DNA of 31,212 nt from NCBI GenBank assembly GCA_022376515.1, contig WTXI01000390.1, forward strand, positions 1 to 31,212. Reading direction: 5' to 3'. Below are positions 9,904 through 19,170 of this stretch, piece by piece (the stretch's first letter is position 1; every line of letters begins with the position of its first letter). The translations under genes were made by a program, and so were the position numbers. The notes beneath the pieces were generated by a model that worked only from the letters and a program-made list of their open reading frames with translations, was not told the DNA's origin and did no database searches. The stretch comes from Lactifluus volemus. Taxonomy: Eukaryota; Basidiomycota; Agaricomycetes; Russulales; Russulaceae.

Positions 9904-12900
9904 ATGCGAAAGTCTCCTATCCCGATGTCTCCTGTTGTTAACCACTACTATAGCTCAGGTTCTCAAATCTCCGACATGAGGCACACTGGCAGCAGCCGCG
10001 CTCAGGTCACCTCAACGCAACTAGGCTCGCATCCGCTCCGGGTTACTGGTACGTACTCCCTTTGTGGTCATGTTCTGAGAGGTATTAAATCTCTTTCCCT
10101 GCCAGTCCTCAGAGCGCGCAACCTCCCGCGTTTCAAGAACCTCCTCTGGAGAAAAGGAATTTTTTATGTCACTGTGACTTGCGGGGCGACGACGAGGCAG
10201 ACTCGATCTGTGCAGAGAAGGGAGAATGGAACGACACTTTGTGAGAAATTCTCATATTTCATATCTATTTGCGGTTGAGTCCCCAGCAGCATTGTACAAT
10301 CCCAATCTCATATCACAGCACATCTTTATATGGAAAGGCCCAACGCGAAAGACATTCTTATCGGAAATCAGAGGATAGCCTGTGAACCACCTTGCGGTTC
10401 GTCTCATGATTTTTTGGAATTTTTACTCATGCTTCTGGCTGAGCATCCTACATGTAGAACTCGACATTGTTTTCGGCAATGCAGATGGACATTCGGAACA
10501 GACAAAGAAGCCGGCCACAGTCTTAACGATCACAGTGTCACCAAACGCAAGTTCCTCTCGGACAGCGACAGTCAACACCCCGAATCTCATACTGGGCAAC
10601 CCTGTCACTGAAGGAGGCGCTCCACGTCACATTGTCCAATCTGACGCTGAAACTGCGCAACCCACGACAGTTGCTGCTCCTCGATCTGATTTTTCCAAGA
10701 CGGGTGACCTTCTCGTTGGCAGCGGCAGCGGCACTTCTATGGGAACAGTGCCGGACAGCCAGCCGGGGATGTCGCGTCATCCCGATCGCGCTGAGGAAGC
10801 TATGGATGCGGTCACAACATGGAAAAGTGCCGTTGATATTATGAAGCAGGTGGCGGACACCGTCAGTCCAATCCTCAAAGCGGTATGTCCCATACCCTTT
10901 TTCTCTACTATTGATCGAGCTAATTGCTGCCCCTCAGCGTGCCAGCTCGGCATGGGCTCAGCTCTCCAATTTACCCGAGGTGCGCGCCCTTGCCTTGTTG
11001 GATGAAATAGAACGCTCACCGTTTTTTTTGGCTCGTTGGCAGGACTTCGTACACCAGTTACAGCATGACGACAACTTCCGATCACTACTTGAGGGGATAC
11101 TGAAAGTATTCGAATTTGGAAATGAGGACGTTTTAAGGAACATCCAACCAGCATCAACACAAGCAAATATTCTCAACAAGATGCTGCAGTGCGTCTCCGA
11201 ATGTGCCGATTCTATCAAATCGTACGCGTTTACCGAATCGTTTGCCAAGAGGGATGAACAAGTCGGTACGTTGTCCTGACCTGACCTCTCTCATCGCCTC
11301 TTATCAACATGTGATTTTCAGCAAAGCTAGCTTCGAAAAATGTCGAACGCCTCCACGAGGCCGTCGTCCGACTACGAGAACTACGAGGAAAATTCCCCAC
11401 AGATGTTGCTGTCCCCGCTGGCGCCGCTGTCCCTGAAATGCGAAACGATGTGAGAACACAGGAAACGGATATGTCGAATCAAGCATCGGATACTGGTGCG
11501 TCATTATGACAGTCACAAAGCCATCGATCTTAGAGTAAAACAGAATTGAGTGCAATAATCGGGGAAACTGCTCTTTTGGGAGGATGGCGTTTCAATGATA
11601 GGCAGGGCTGCCATCCAGGCACACGCAAACATTTCTTGGACCACATCGTCGAGTGCGTCACGAATACCAAATCCAATCGCGGCCTCCTTCTCCTTGGCCA
11701 GGCAGGCACAGGAAAGTCCTCAATTGCGCATGAGATCGCACTTCAATTCGACGAGACGTATCTCGGTTCTTATGTTGCTTTTGTGCGGAAGGAGAAACGC
11801 AAGGAGTCCAACGACAAGGCTTATCATTTCTTTACGACGCTTGCCCGCGGCCTCTCCGATCGTTATCCTCAGTTCAAGCTCGCCCTCAAGAGGGCCATTG
11901 CAAGTGATCCATCTTTTGGGACTACCCGAGATCCTCGTAGACTTTTTACACGGCTCCTCGTTAATCCACTCAAGAGCGTACCACTTGTTGATCCAATTCT
12001 CATCATCATCGATGGTTTGGATGAGAGTGGTATTACAATTGGCGGAAATGCACTGCACACGTTTCTTGCCCAACGTCTCGTCGACCTCCCGCCGAATGTT
12101 CGCATACTCATCACGTCGAGGTCGGAAGACGACATCGAACAGGCATTCACCGACGCGCGGTCCGTCCATACACTGTACATGGATAACGACCACCTGGCTG
12201 CCAATACGGAACAAGATATTGGCTTGTATATTCAGAGCAAGCTCCGCAAGGACGTGTTCAAAGACCATGGTAGCAAGCTAGTGCAGGCATCAGAGGGCTT
12301 GTTTCAGTGGGCGGCCGTTGCATGTGGTTTCATAAACAGCTGTGCCAGTCTTGGCCTTGGCTACAACGAGTGTATACAGCGCCTGTTGAGACCCTCTCGA
12401 GGTCTCAGTGGCGAAGGTCCCCTGGACAACTTGTACGAAGAAGTGCTCCAAGGGTACTTTGATTCAGATGAAGCCCAGGTTCATTTTCGGTCCATCATGG
12501 GACAACTTTTTGCTGCAGTCGAACCCCTCTCCATCGATTCTCTGATTTCTCTGCGACAGCATGCACCATTCGTTCACCCCGAAGATTCCAACCTGGTCCT
12601 CAGAATTCTCCGCTGTCTCGGCTCGCTGCTGAGTAGCGTCACTTCCCTTGATCAAACGCGCCCCATCCTTCCCCTCCATACATCATTCCGTGACTTTCTG
12701 ACTAGTAACACGAGCAATGTGTTTTATGTCGATCTTGCGGATGCCCACCATCAGTTGACACATTCCTGCCTTGATTTAATGCTCGATGGCCTCAAATTCA
12801 ACATGTGCAGACTCGAGTCATCATATCTCGCCAACAGCGACGTCCCAGCCTTGAAATCCCGAATCGCCATATATATTCCGTCTGCTCTACAATATGGTTA

Positions 12901-13587
12901 CATTTACTGGAGCGACCATTTGTGTCGTCGTCTTGCCTTCGATCACGAGGTCCTCAAAAAGGTTCGATCGCTCTTCGAAACAAAGTTTCTGTTTTGGCTG
13001 GAAGTGCTTAGTGTCAAGAAGAGTGTCGGCATTGCTTCACGAGCATTGTCATCCCTGTCGGTATGGTTGCTGCGAGAGGTATGTACACCGCATATTTGAA
13101 TATGACATGTAGTGACTTGAGCGTGAAATCGCATTAGCGTTCACAAACGGAAATGAAGAACTTGTTGGGATTGGTGAAGGATGCATCTTCATTTGTGCGG
13201 TATTTCGGAATGGTGGTGGCAAGAAGTGCACCACATATCTACGTCTCTGCCCTGCCTTTCGCTCCAGCTTCTTCCCATATCCTTCATCAATACCTTCCCC
13301 AATTTCCTCGGACATTGAGGTTGGAACGCGGGCGGTTGTCGCATTGGCCTGAATTGGAAATGACGATTGAGGCACATGACAGCGGTGTCAATTGTGTTGC
13401 CTTCTCGCCTGACAGGGAGCATATCGCATCGGCCTCGGATGATCACACAATTCGGGTGTGGGATGCCACAACAGGACAGATTATAGTGGGCCCGTTTACT
13501 GGACACACCAATTCGGTCAGATTGGTTGCATTCTCACCAGATGGGGAGCGTATTGCATCGGCCTCGGATGATGAGGGATCCATGTAG
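9904..13587 (+). CDS. C2-NACHT-WD40 NLR protein, WD40 domain truncated
   Basis: STAND-class NLR, a family linked to fungal self/non-self recognition and heterokaryon incompatibility. Eight exons: 9904-10048, 10106-10273, 10319-10396, 10458-10882, 10938-11265, 11322-11495, 11544-13078 and 13138-13587. They total 3303 nt (1100 aa), all in frame with GT-AG introns of 45-61 nt. Order: a C2-like domain (residues about 45-150: LRVTVLRARNLPRF, FYVTVTCGATTRQT, AKDILIGN), an Ala/Ser-rich linker, a helical region, the NACHT domain with Walker A GQAGTGKSS (near residue 491) and Walker B LIIIDGLDES (near 592), then a linker. At the end is one complete WD repeat (HDSGVNCVAFSPD, IRVWD) and part of a second, ending ASDDEGSM-stop. 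Full-length relatives carry many WD repeats. The cut coincides with the helicase-element remnant downstream. Start could also be ATG 9925 or 9976. Confidence 0.9.
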
Positions 13588-13784
13588 CCTAATTACAATG
13601 TTTCCTGGTAATTTGTACAGAGTACGTTATAATGTTTCAGGCACTATTACATCATCATATACTAATACAAGAGATTCATGGCTTCACCGGTGTGACATGT
13701 TTGATATCACAAAAGTTGTGTCTTGCAATTTGAAACCCCAATAAAATACATTATTTATGTTATGAGTAATTCTTTATACACAAC
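13588..13784 (-). mobile_element. 3' end of a PIF1/Helitron-type helicase element
   Basis: Minus-strand codons 13787-13755 read NVVYKELLIT-stop and complete the helicase C-terminus encoded at 18393-18672 once the Harbinger element between them is removed. The remaining bases down to 13588 are the element's presumed 3' tail. It includes a 6-bp hairpin (AATTAC/GTAATT, 13593-13615). No Helitron CTRR terminus could be placed, so the left boundary is set by loss of WD40 coding. Confidence 0.65.
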
Positions 13785-13787
13785 ATT

Positions 13788-13801
13788 AGGGTTGTTCAAA
13801 G
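13788..13801 (+). repeat. Left terminal inverted repeat of the Harbinger element
   Basis: AGGGTTGTTCAAAG, the exact reverse complement of 18377-18390. Preceded by ATT, matching the ATT after the right end. Confidence 0.92.
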
Positions 13802-13990
13802 CTCTACTTATTAGCCACTTATTTGTCACTTATCATTTTACTTATTCTACCACTTATTTGATAAGGAAAACAAGAAGGAGAGCAATAAGTGATGGAAATA
13901 AGAATAATAAACTTGATTGACCATTATTCTTATTTGGTCACTTATTCACTCACTTCTTGCCCTGCTTATTGCACCACTTATTCTGAAATC
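13802..13990. repeat. Left subterminal ACTTATT motif array
   Basis: At least ten copies of CTTATT or AATAAG, most within the longer CACTTATT, in about 190 bp on both strands. The same motif recurs densely at 18225-18372 inside the right end. Such subterminal repeats commonly serve as transposase binding sites; that role is inferred here. Confidence 0.75.
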
Positions 13991-14496
13991 CAAACTCCGA
14001 CTGATCTCAATTTTTTCCTTCTTACTTTGTCTTTCCTGGTCGTTTTTTTCCTCATTTGTTACATGCTTCTTGTCTAGTTCATCATGGGTAAAACAAAGAA
14101 AGTTAAGGTCCTGAAGTCTCCCAAAAAATCCCCCAACGCTGTTTCCAGGAACAAGGGCAGATGTGCATGCAACTTGCGCAAGAGGACTGCCGCTGCCATA
14201 GCAAGTGACGCTCAGCAATCGGAAGGAAGCAGTGATGAACCGGAAGAGTCTGTCCCTGACACCCCCGCCCTCAAAGTCCCAGCACGTGTGGTTTGGGATA
14301 AATACCCAGAGCATATGGAGCGTTTGCTGGACTATCTGGATGCACACCCAGATGTCGCTATTAAGCTCTTTGGAGACTCTACACAGGCTACAAAGTTGGA
14401 GGGCCGCTCCAAGCTGACAGCGAAGTCAAACAAGTCCACTGGGTATTTGCAAGTTGCAGATGGTGTCTTCTCTATTGACAACGATGTGGCAGTCCG

Positions 14497-15370
14497 TGTC
14501 ACGGTTCACAGGGACCGTGGCTCGAAGTGAGCTTCAGTAATCAATTAAAGAACGCACAGGCAAGTTCCTGTGAAGGATAGACTTGACTGTGCGAACTCTC
14601 AGTTCTGTATCGCGTGAGGCGGGTAGTACGGGCCAGTGCACGTGATGGTCGGAGTTACCGTTCCCAAAGAGGATAGACGGTGGCAGATGGACGAAGGACG
14701 ATCTGTAAGTTCAACCGCAATGCGGGTGTGAGTGTAATTGGAGTGCAAGGGATGCTCGCCTTCCAAGGACACTTGTGGGAGGTTGAACTAAGGTTCTAGG
14801 GCGGACGCGGAGTGAGAAGTGGGGACTACTTCTCACAACGTGTTCGTATTAGGGTTCAGGCGTCTGGGAACTGGTTTCACAGAAATGGAACAAATTCACA
14901 GATGTCTGATTATGGCGCAAAGTACCTAGATCAAGGTACGAAGAGGGGATTCACAAGAAGAGAGGGAGATTGAGTGTCAAGCGAACAACTGCTGTGATTC
15001 TGGATAAAGCTGAAGCTGGGGCTTTAGCTTGTCCATAGGGCCCTATTTATGCGTACAGAGGGCCAGCCAACTATCCTACAAAGGTCACAGTAAAGTAGCG
15101 AAGTCAAGACCATTGACTAAGGACCTGAGTCAGTTCTGATGACTCAAGAACTGACTCAGTGTGTCTGACTCAAGATCTGAGTCAAGAACGCTGACTCAAG
15201 ATTTGAGTCATGATCCCTGAGTCAAATACACGTCCAAAATAGCGATGCACAGCCCCTAGAAGATGAACAGAGGGGGCTGGCCAAGGGAAGGGGTCCTAGG
15301 TCATAACACAAGTCGAAAAATGGGCGGAAAATAGTCAGAAATGGGCCGGGCGGCCCGCATAACCGTAACA
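14497..15370 (-). mobile_element. Solo LTR of the Gypsy-C family, 874 bp
   Basis: Starts TGTCACGG and ends CGTAACA, flanked by the 5-bp target duplication GTCCG (14492-14496 and 15371-15375). Sequence matches the LTR at 29894-30829 in opposite orientation: same ends, same TGASTCA cluster (15126-15224), same TATA-like box (15043-15051) and same R-region self-primer (15007-15017). No internal region remains, so it is the product of LTR-LTR recombination. Transcription orientation is minus. Confidence 0.93.
15126..15224 (-). promoter_or_regulatory. Eight TGASTCA (bZIP) sites in the solo LTR
   Basis: Four TGAGTCA and four TGACTCA occur in 99 bp, in the U3 part of the LTR upstream of its TATA box. 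TGASTCA is the core site for Gcn4/Cpc1/AP-1-type bZIP factors. The cluster is shared with the second LTR of this family at 30040-30138. Confidence 0.8.
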
Positions 15371-16532
15371 GTCCGAACCGACTTTGCAACCAACCCAAGC
15401 AAGTATGCAAAGGCCATCGACAACTACATTACCAACATGTACGTACCCAACTAAGCCTCTGGTGTTTTGTATCTGCTTAGCATTTTCATTAGGCTCAAAA
15501 AGCAGTATCGTGCTGTGAATGAGCGTATCAGCAAGACTGGTGCTGGCTTGAAGCCAGAAGATGTCACACCAGGCAGTGAGATTGCCAATTTAATTGGTAC
15601 GTGAATTGATGTGCGCTGCCCATTCCCATGCAAATTTGACCAATCATCATAGAACAGGAGATACTGAACTTCAAGTGGTGGCCGAGGCTACACGGCTACT
15701 GGTGCACTTTACCAAACTTTAACCCATACACCGTCTCCTCTGACCTGGGACAAGATTTGGCCAATGCGGCACTTTCAGTGCTGATGGGAGGACACGGTGA
15801 TTTGGGCTCAGTAAGTATATACTTCTTTCATGGATGTGACTAACAGCGTAACTATTTAGGATGAAGGTGAATTTTCTAGCATGTGCACTACCTTGTGGTC
15901 GTCACCAGATCACGATGATGTCATCGCCTTAGTCAGCTCCACTCCCGCACACTCCCATCATGACCCCCCCGCACATGAGCCATCCACATCTACTGCCAGT
16001 AGCAGCAGGGTCAAAACAGAGGCTATGTCCAAGGTGCCATCCAGCACTCAGAAGTCAAGAGCAATGACAAAGTGCACCTTCCAAGATGTGTTTGCTGAAG
16101 AATCTGCAAAGGAGAATCAGATGCTTGAGCATCTGGGGACACAGAAGCACAAGCAGGCGTTAGGTGAACAGGAGCTGAAGCGTTGTAAGCTGGAGCACAA
16201 GACGATGGAGAAGCAGCATCAGCGTGAGCGTGAGCGCAAGCAGCATGAATTTTGTATGATGCAGATGCAGATGATGATGTCACAGAACTCGCAAGCTGCA
16301 CCTACAGCGATACAGTCCCAGAACCAACCATCTTTCGAGACATTTGGGCTTATGGCTGAGCTGAACGATGCCATCCTGCTGTCGGGCAGTTCATACTCCA
16401 CCTAATTACAAAGATATGGTCACCATGTGCATTTCATACCCTAGTTCAACCCTTTCGTTATACCTAGTTCCTTTAGTTGGTACTGTATGCTCTTTTGCTG
16501 CTTCGGCAGATAATCAATTTATTGTCCTACAG

Positions 16533-18141
16533 TCAGCGTTCAATGGTACGGAAAGGGCTATTAAATAAGTTGTTCATGAGTTTAAGTTGAAAGCGCTGCT
16601 CAGGTGTCTCAAGTCGTCATCTTGCCCATTCCAAATCATCACCCAGCTCATCCTCATCATCTGTATCTGGAAAACCACTATGTGAATGATCCAAGCCTGT
16701 TCACACAAGACCATCCCTCCATTTCTCATTAAAGTTGTTGCCTTCGATACGGATGATGAGGTTGTGTAGAACAATACAGATGCGAGCCCACATGATGATA
16801 ATCATATGGCGTCTGGTGTCAGTAAGCTGGATTCTGATCTCCTTCAAGAACTGGAACGTTCCCTTCAGCAGGCCCATTGTGTGCTCGACACATATATGGA
16901 TCTGTAAATAGTAAGACTCGTTGAGCATGGAAGGCTGGATGTAACTCACCTTGGATACCCAATAATTGTATGTTCTCTGGTCTGCGGTGAGCTGTCCGTT
17001 GACAGGCTTCTTGAATGGCGCAACGCTCCACATCTCTGGTGGGTATGCTGAGTCCGCCCACATCCATTCACCAGGCCCAAATATCTTGTCATGGTTCTTG
17101 AATGTCCGGGTGCTTCGGAAAACCCATGCGTCGTGCACGCTCCCAGTGTGACCCAGCGAGTAATCAGCAATTAAAAGGTTTTGGGGCAGGCTGATGATCT
17201 GGTGAGTGGTAAGCAAGTACGGATACCTGAGAAGATTGCTCACGTACCTGACAGTCAATGGAGTAATCTTTGTTCTTGTTGAACCATGTCTCGCCATGTA
17301 ATCCGGGCTTCTGGAAAAGTGGGAACTTGGTCCCATCAGTGAGCAGGAATCCATTCCGCCACTCCAGGCATGTAACCACCTCCACATACTCCTTCACTCG
17401 CTCCTTCTCTTTCTCAGGTGATATCATAACAGCTTCGTTGTGAAGAGCCAAGAAAGCAATGAGACAGCGATACATCACATTGATCACTGTCCCAACAGAT
17501 ACCCCAGCCCACTAAGCAATGTATTCAGGCGATGATGCGTTGCTGTAGTGCCCGACATGGACAAGGAAGATGGTGAGTTGGATAGGAATAGGAAGCTGAG
17601 GGATGTTGGAGTTATTGTGGAAGATGTCGTGGTTTTCGATGAGTTTTGCGAGATGGTCGAAGACAAGTGGTGAGACGCATAATTTCTTTTGAAATCGGTC
17701 GGGATGGTCATGTTGAAAGTTGGTCAGATAAAGGTCCAACTGGCTCAACTTCTTCACAGAAGCACATACCTCCAGGACCCGGGCTGTAAGTATCTGGATT
17801 GCTAGTGCTTGGATCTGGGCATTCCACCACTCAAACAACTTGCCCTCAAGGTTATCAACGTCCAAGTCTTCGGAATCGCTGGAGCTGTACCCTGAATGGG
17901 TACTCGATGAGGATAAGCCAGAATTAACTGATGCGGAGGATGGGGAGGCGATGGAAGATGAAGAAGGTGAAGAGGATGACTCAGATGTGTTGACACTGAG
18001 CTGAGTGTCTGAGCTGGGAAGGTCATCTAGCAGCTCAGACACCATGTGTTGGATACGAGCCCGCTTTCGCTGGACATGATGATCCGTCACTTGCTCAAGC
18101 ATGCAGGTCTGTTTAGACGCGGTAGGCATAGTGTGTGGCAA
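16533..18141 (-). pseudogene. PIF/Harbinger DDE transposase with in-frame stops
   Basis: Cut-and-paste transposase, DDE_Tnp_4 fold. Reading from ATG 18141: a Ser-rich N-terminus, then a helical region (LSQLDLYLTNFQHDHPDRF, LAKLIENHDIFHNN, SPEYIA), then WAGVSVGTVINVMYRC. The catalytic core has LLTDGTKFPLFQKPG (first Asp), YSLGHTGSVHDAWVF and EWMWADSAYP (Asp), and CVEHTMGLLKGTF (Glu). Introns are 17199-17247 (49 nt) and 16902-16949 (48 nt), both GT-AG. Three stops interrupt an otherwise conserved frame: TAG 17512-17514 in SPEYIA-stop-WAGVS, TGA 16701-16703, and TGA near 16634 in the acidic tail (PDTDDEDELGDDLEW). The frame then runs to a stop at 16533-16535. Two of the three fit C-to-T changes at CpG (CGA to TGA). 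Confidence 0.88.
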
Positions 18142-18224
18142 CAGTTGAACTTGATGAACTCAGATAGGGAGTCCAATTCAAACTCAGCACACATTGCTAA
18201 ACGCTTTGCTGGACCAATGAAAAG

Positions 18225-18372
18225 GTGGAGAATAAGTCATTATTTGCAACTTATTATTCATTTCACCAGGGGGGGGGGTTCAAAGTAGCACTTATTTGTC
18301 ACTTATTTGCTACTTATTTAGTCTACTTATTGCCGATTTGGCAGGAAAACATGAATAAGTAGCCAATAAGGG
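18225..18372. repeat. Right subterminal ACTTATT motif array
   Basis: About eight copies of CTTATT or AATAAG between the transposase start and the right inverted repeat, mirroring the left end. Confidence 0.75.
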
Positions 18373-18376
18373 GCTA

Positions 18377-18390
18377 CTTTGAACAACCCT
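18377..18390 (-). repeat. Right terminal inverted repeat of the Harbinger element
   Basis: CTTTGAACAACCCT, followed by the ATT target duplication at 18391-18393. An internal TIR-like echo (GGGTTCAAAGTAGC) lies at about 18277-18290, next to a run of ten G. Confidence 0.92.
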
Positions 18391-18676
18391 ATTATGAGTG
18401 GTCAAAGTCTTGGAATGGTTGTCAAGATTACACAGAACATGAGAGTGTGGACGATGTCTCACACAAGACAGTGCAGTATATAGTCGACCATGTGCAAATA
18501 CATTTGTTTGCAGGTCTAAGACTGTTCTGTCTAATGTGAGACCTTGGCTTCCATTAAAGGTACACATGTATGCAAGTTGAAGGGGAAATTGAAGCTGGGA
18601 AATAGTCCAGCTGGAGTGATTAGGGTTTGTTACGGAATGCAGGACAAGTTGGACCTTATGCTTCCTAAACACGCTT
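18391..18676 (-). pseudogene. PIF1/Helitron-type helicase, C-terminal fragment
   Basis: Minus-strand frame reads SWTISQLQFPLQLAYMCTF, NGSQGLTLDRTVLDL and VFAHGRLYTALSCVRHR. These match the C-terminal (helicase motif V/VI) region of PIF1-type helicases carried by Helitrons. The frame continues through the ATT target site into NVVYKELLIT at 13787-13755. The upstream part of the helicase is absent: a stop and then the Gypsy-D LTR follow at about 18676-18685. The fragment is a relic split by the Harbinger element. Confidence 0.8.
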
Positions 18677-18684
18677 ACTCATCC

Positions 18685-19144
18685 TGATGATGTCCCTTCC
18701 ACATTTCTCTTATTGTGCTGACTGATTCTATTGTCCTGACTCCCTATTGTTCGTCCTGTTTTGTCCAGTGTTATTGTCCTGAGTCTCTATTGTCTGCATT
18801 CTCTATTGTTCTTGACTTCATGCTTATTGTCCACCCTAGTTTGGTAGAACAATTAGCATAGATTGTATAAGTAGGCCTCAGCTGGTAGCTCGTACCCCAG
18901 CTTCGGCTTTAACTCTAATCGACTTGCTTCACCCTCTCCTGAGTGACAAGAACTCCCCCTTTACTTTTCCTCCTCTTCTCTTACCCTCCTACATGCCCTA
19001 GTAGGGCCATCGAAGCTTGGTGGTTGTGCTACAACACCACAGGGTTCTGTGCGTCGTCACCTTGAGTGACCCTGAACCTAGATCTTGGGAGAGATCAGAA
19101 CTCTTGAACCCTAGTTGGGACCCGGCCCTAGTCGAGCCGTAACA
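18685..19144 (+). repeat. 5' LTR of Gypsy-D
   Basis: Ends ...GAGCCGTAACA, with gag following. The U3 contains seven TATTGT motifs (18711-18830). TATAAGTAG lies at 18866-18874, with the presumed RNA start about 30 nt later at CCCAGCTTCGGCT. The left end is not verified by a second copy in this window. Confidence 0.65.
18711..18830 (+). promoter_or_regulatory. Seven TATTGT(CC) motifs in the Gypsy-D U3
   Basis: TATTGT occurs seven times in 120 bp at roughly 15-20-nt spacing, often as CTATTGTCCTGA, just upstream of the LTR TATA box. Position suggests an enhancer array; no factor can be named with confidence. Confidence 0.6.
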
Positions 19145-19146
19145 AC

Positions 19147-19156
19147 AGCCGAAGCT
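19147..19156 (+). other. Candidate self-primer binding site of Gypsy-D
   Basis: AGCCGAAGCT, directly after the LTR end, is the perfect reverse complement of AGCTTCGGCT at 18899-18908, about 30 nt downstream of the LTR TATA box. This arrangement is known from the Tf1/sushi group, where the RNA 5' end primes reverse transcription instead of a tRNA. Confidence 0.65.
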
Positions 19157-19170
19157 CTTACCACCAGTGT

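Larger units (their letters stand above)
14084..16405 (+). pseudogene. Harbinger Myb/SANT-like accessory protein, split by a solo LTR
   Basis: DNA-binding partner of the Harbinger transposase. Exons: 14084-14496, then (after the LTR and one target copy) 15376-15438, 15493-15596, 15653-15810 and 15860-16405, with introns of 49-56 nt. Leaving out the LTR gives 1284 nt, 427 codons, open throughout. Visible parts: a basic N-terminus (MGKTKKVKVLKSPKK), a trihelix-like region VWDKYPEHMERLLDYLDAHP and KLTAKSNKSTGYLQVADGVF, then DFATNPSKYAKAIDNYI, LKKQYRAVNERISKTG, the WW-containing ILNFKWWPRLHGYW, a Ser-rich linker, and a Lys/Glu/Gln-rich coiled coil with a Met-rich run (CMMQMQMMM). The LTR insertion at codon 138 introduces a stop at 14528-14530, so the gene is dead in this copy. 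Confidence 0.85.
13788..18390. mobile_element. PIF/Harbinger DNA transposon, 4603 bp
   Basis: Bounded by 14-bp perfect terminal inverted repeats AGGGTTGTTCAAAG (13788-13801) and CTTTGAACAACCCT (18377-18390). Flanked by the 3-bp direct repeat ATT (13785-13787, 18391-18393). It carries the two genes typical of the superfamily, here convergent: a Myb/SANT-like protein (+) and a DDE transposase (-). Subterminal zones are filled with ACTTATT motifs. Both genes are broken, so this copy is not autonomous. It sits inside a helicase gene whose frame is restored exactly when the element and one ATT are removed. Confidence 0.9.

Noticed and set aside
13588..13620. Helitron 3' terminus (hairpin plus CTRR)
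   Set aside because: A small hairpin exists, but no CTRR motif follows at the right distance, so the element type rests only on the helicase fragment.
18268..18278. Ten-G run as a regulatory G-quadruplex
   Set aside because: Single homopolymer inside the Harbinger right end without further G tracts; more likely a slippage-prone run.
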